Below are positions 63,711 to 64,000 of a DNA stretch of 64,000 bases, one piece after another. This DNA comes from Stigmatella aurantiaca. Its GTDB lineage: Bacteria; Myxococcota; Myxococcia; Myxococcales; Myxococcaceae. A model generated the notes under the pieces. It saw only the letters and a program-made list of their open reading frames with translations. It was not told the origin of the DNA and ran no database searches. The stretch covers positions 62,001-126,000 of the forward strand of contig NZ_FOAP01000016.1 in NCBI RefSeq assembly GCF_900109545.1, written 5' to 3'. How positions within the stretch are numbered: position 1 is the stretch's first letter; every line of letters begins with the position of its first letter. The translations under genes were made by a program, and so were the position numbers.

Positions 63711-64000
63711 TCAGGACTCGGGCGCGAAGAGGAGGAAGTACTGGTGGGGAAGAAAGCCGTGTGAGGCCGTTTGCCTGTAGCCGGCGGTCCCCAGTTCCTC
63801 GCGGACCTGCTCCGGCGCCAGCTTGTGCGCATCCGGCGGGCCCACGGGCTGGCCCTTGCGGTAGTCGATGATGGCCAGGCGCCCGCGCGGCGTGAGCGAC
63901 GCCTGGAGCTTGCGGAAGTACGCCACCCGGTCCTCGATATGATGGTAGGTGTCCACCACCAGCACCAGGTCCACCGGCTCGGGCAGCTTCGCGTCCCCGG
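63711..64000 (-). CDS. Class I SAM-dependent methyltransferase, C-terminal part, partial
   Basis: The gene enters from beyond position 64000. The last 96 codons are seen: PEPVDLVLVVDTYHHIEDRV (strand 4 plus the D-T-Y-H-H-I motif of Methyltransf_11-type enzymes), FRKLQASLTPRGRLAIIDYR (post-motif strand) and the C-terminal strands ending FLPHQYFLLFAPES. The substrate cannot be told because the SAM-binding motif I lies outside the window. The H-H-x-x-x-R-x-x-Y/F pattern fits the SmtA/UbiE-like group. Confidence 0.75.
   Translation of the reverse strand, partial: GDAKLPEPVDLVLVVDTYHHIEDRVAYFRKLQASLTPRGRLAIIDYRKGQPVGPPDAHKLAPEQVREELGTAGYRQTASHGFLPHQYFLLFAPES

Overview
The window is GC-rich (mostly well above 65 percent), densely packed with genes on both strands, and often uses GTG or TTG starts. 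Its families point to a fruiting myxobacterium, most likely of the Stigmatella/Cystobacter/Archangium group in Myxococcota: a MoxR-vWA-beta-propeller operon, a response regulator with a PilZ-like tail, a stand-alone DnaK paralogue, a VolA/FadL pair, cNMP-binding proteins and a long-chain FAAL-ACP protein. I saw no rRNA, tRNA, insertion sequence, phage gene or CRISPR array.

Layout. 1-5 kb: end of an S9 peptidase, a YebC-type regulator, an M3 metallopeptidase lipoprotein, a methyltransferase and a small secreted protein. 5-11 kb: a tightly coupled minus-strand operon encoding MoxR AAA+ ATPase, bpX5 protein, vWA/propeller protein and bpX6/propeller protein, that is, a MoxR-vWA-beta-propeller (MVBP) ternary system. 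11-20 kb: outer-membrane protein, esterase, MATE exporter, beta-propeller lipoprotein, response regulator, Hsp70. 19.6-23.6 kb: atpH and atpA with a PAS histidine kinase gene between them. 23.6-31.8 kb: HAD phosphatase, OmpA-like protein, MFS exporter, poly-Asp protein, MobA-like nucleotidyltransferase, CBS protein, large patatin phospholipase. 32-36 kb: a VolA-like lipase lipoprotein, split by a frameshift, followed by a FadL-type outer-membrane fatty-acid channel.

36-60 kb looks like the most original part. A translationally coupled operon encodes a class IV PLP enzyme, an aryl-CoA/AMP ligase, aminodeoxychorismate synthase PabB (PIKGT motif) and PabA, with a KAS III-like condensing enzyme 44 bp further on. 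It faces a fatty acyl-AMP ligase fused to an acyl carrier protein. Next to it lie a complete efflux system (HlyD, two ABC ATPases, two ABC-2 permeases, divergent TolC) and a two-component pair with a sigma-54 activator. After these come a class II DAHP synthase, a Rieske oxygenase, a SEC-C protein and a PhlG-type hydrolase. One reading is shikimate supply, 4-aminobenzoate synthesis and activation, condensation with an acyl chain, tailoring and export; this is inference from gene content.

60-64 kb: aldo/keto reductase, two adjacent cNMP-binding proteins and the end of a methyltransferase gene that runs off the window.
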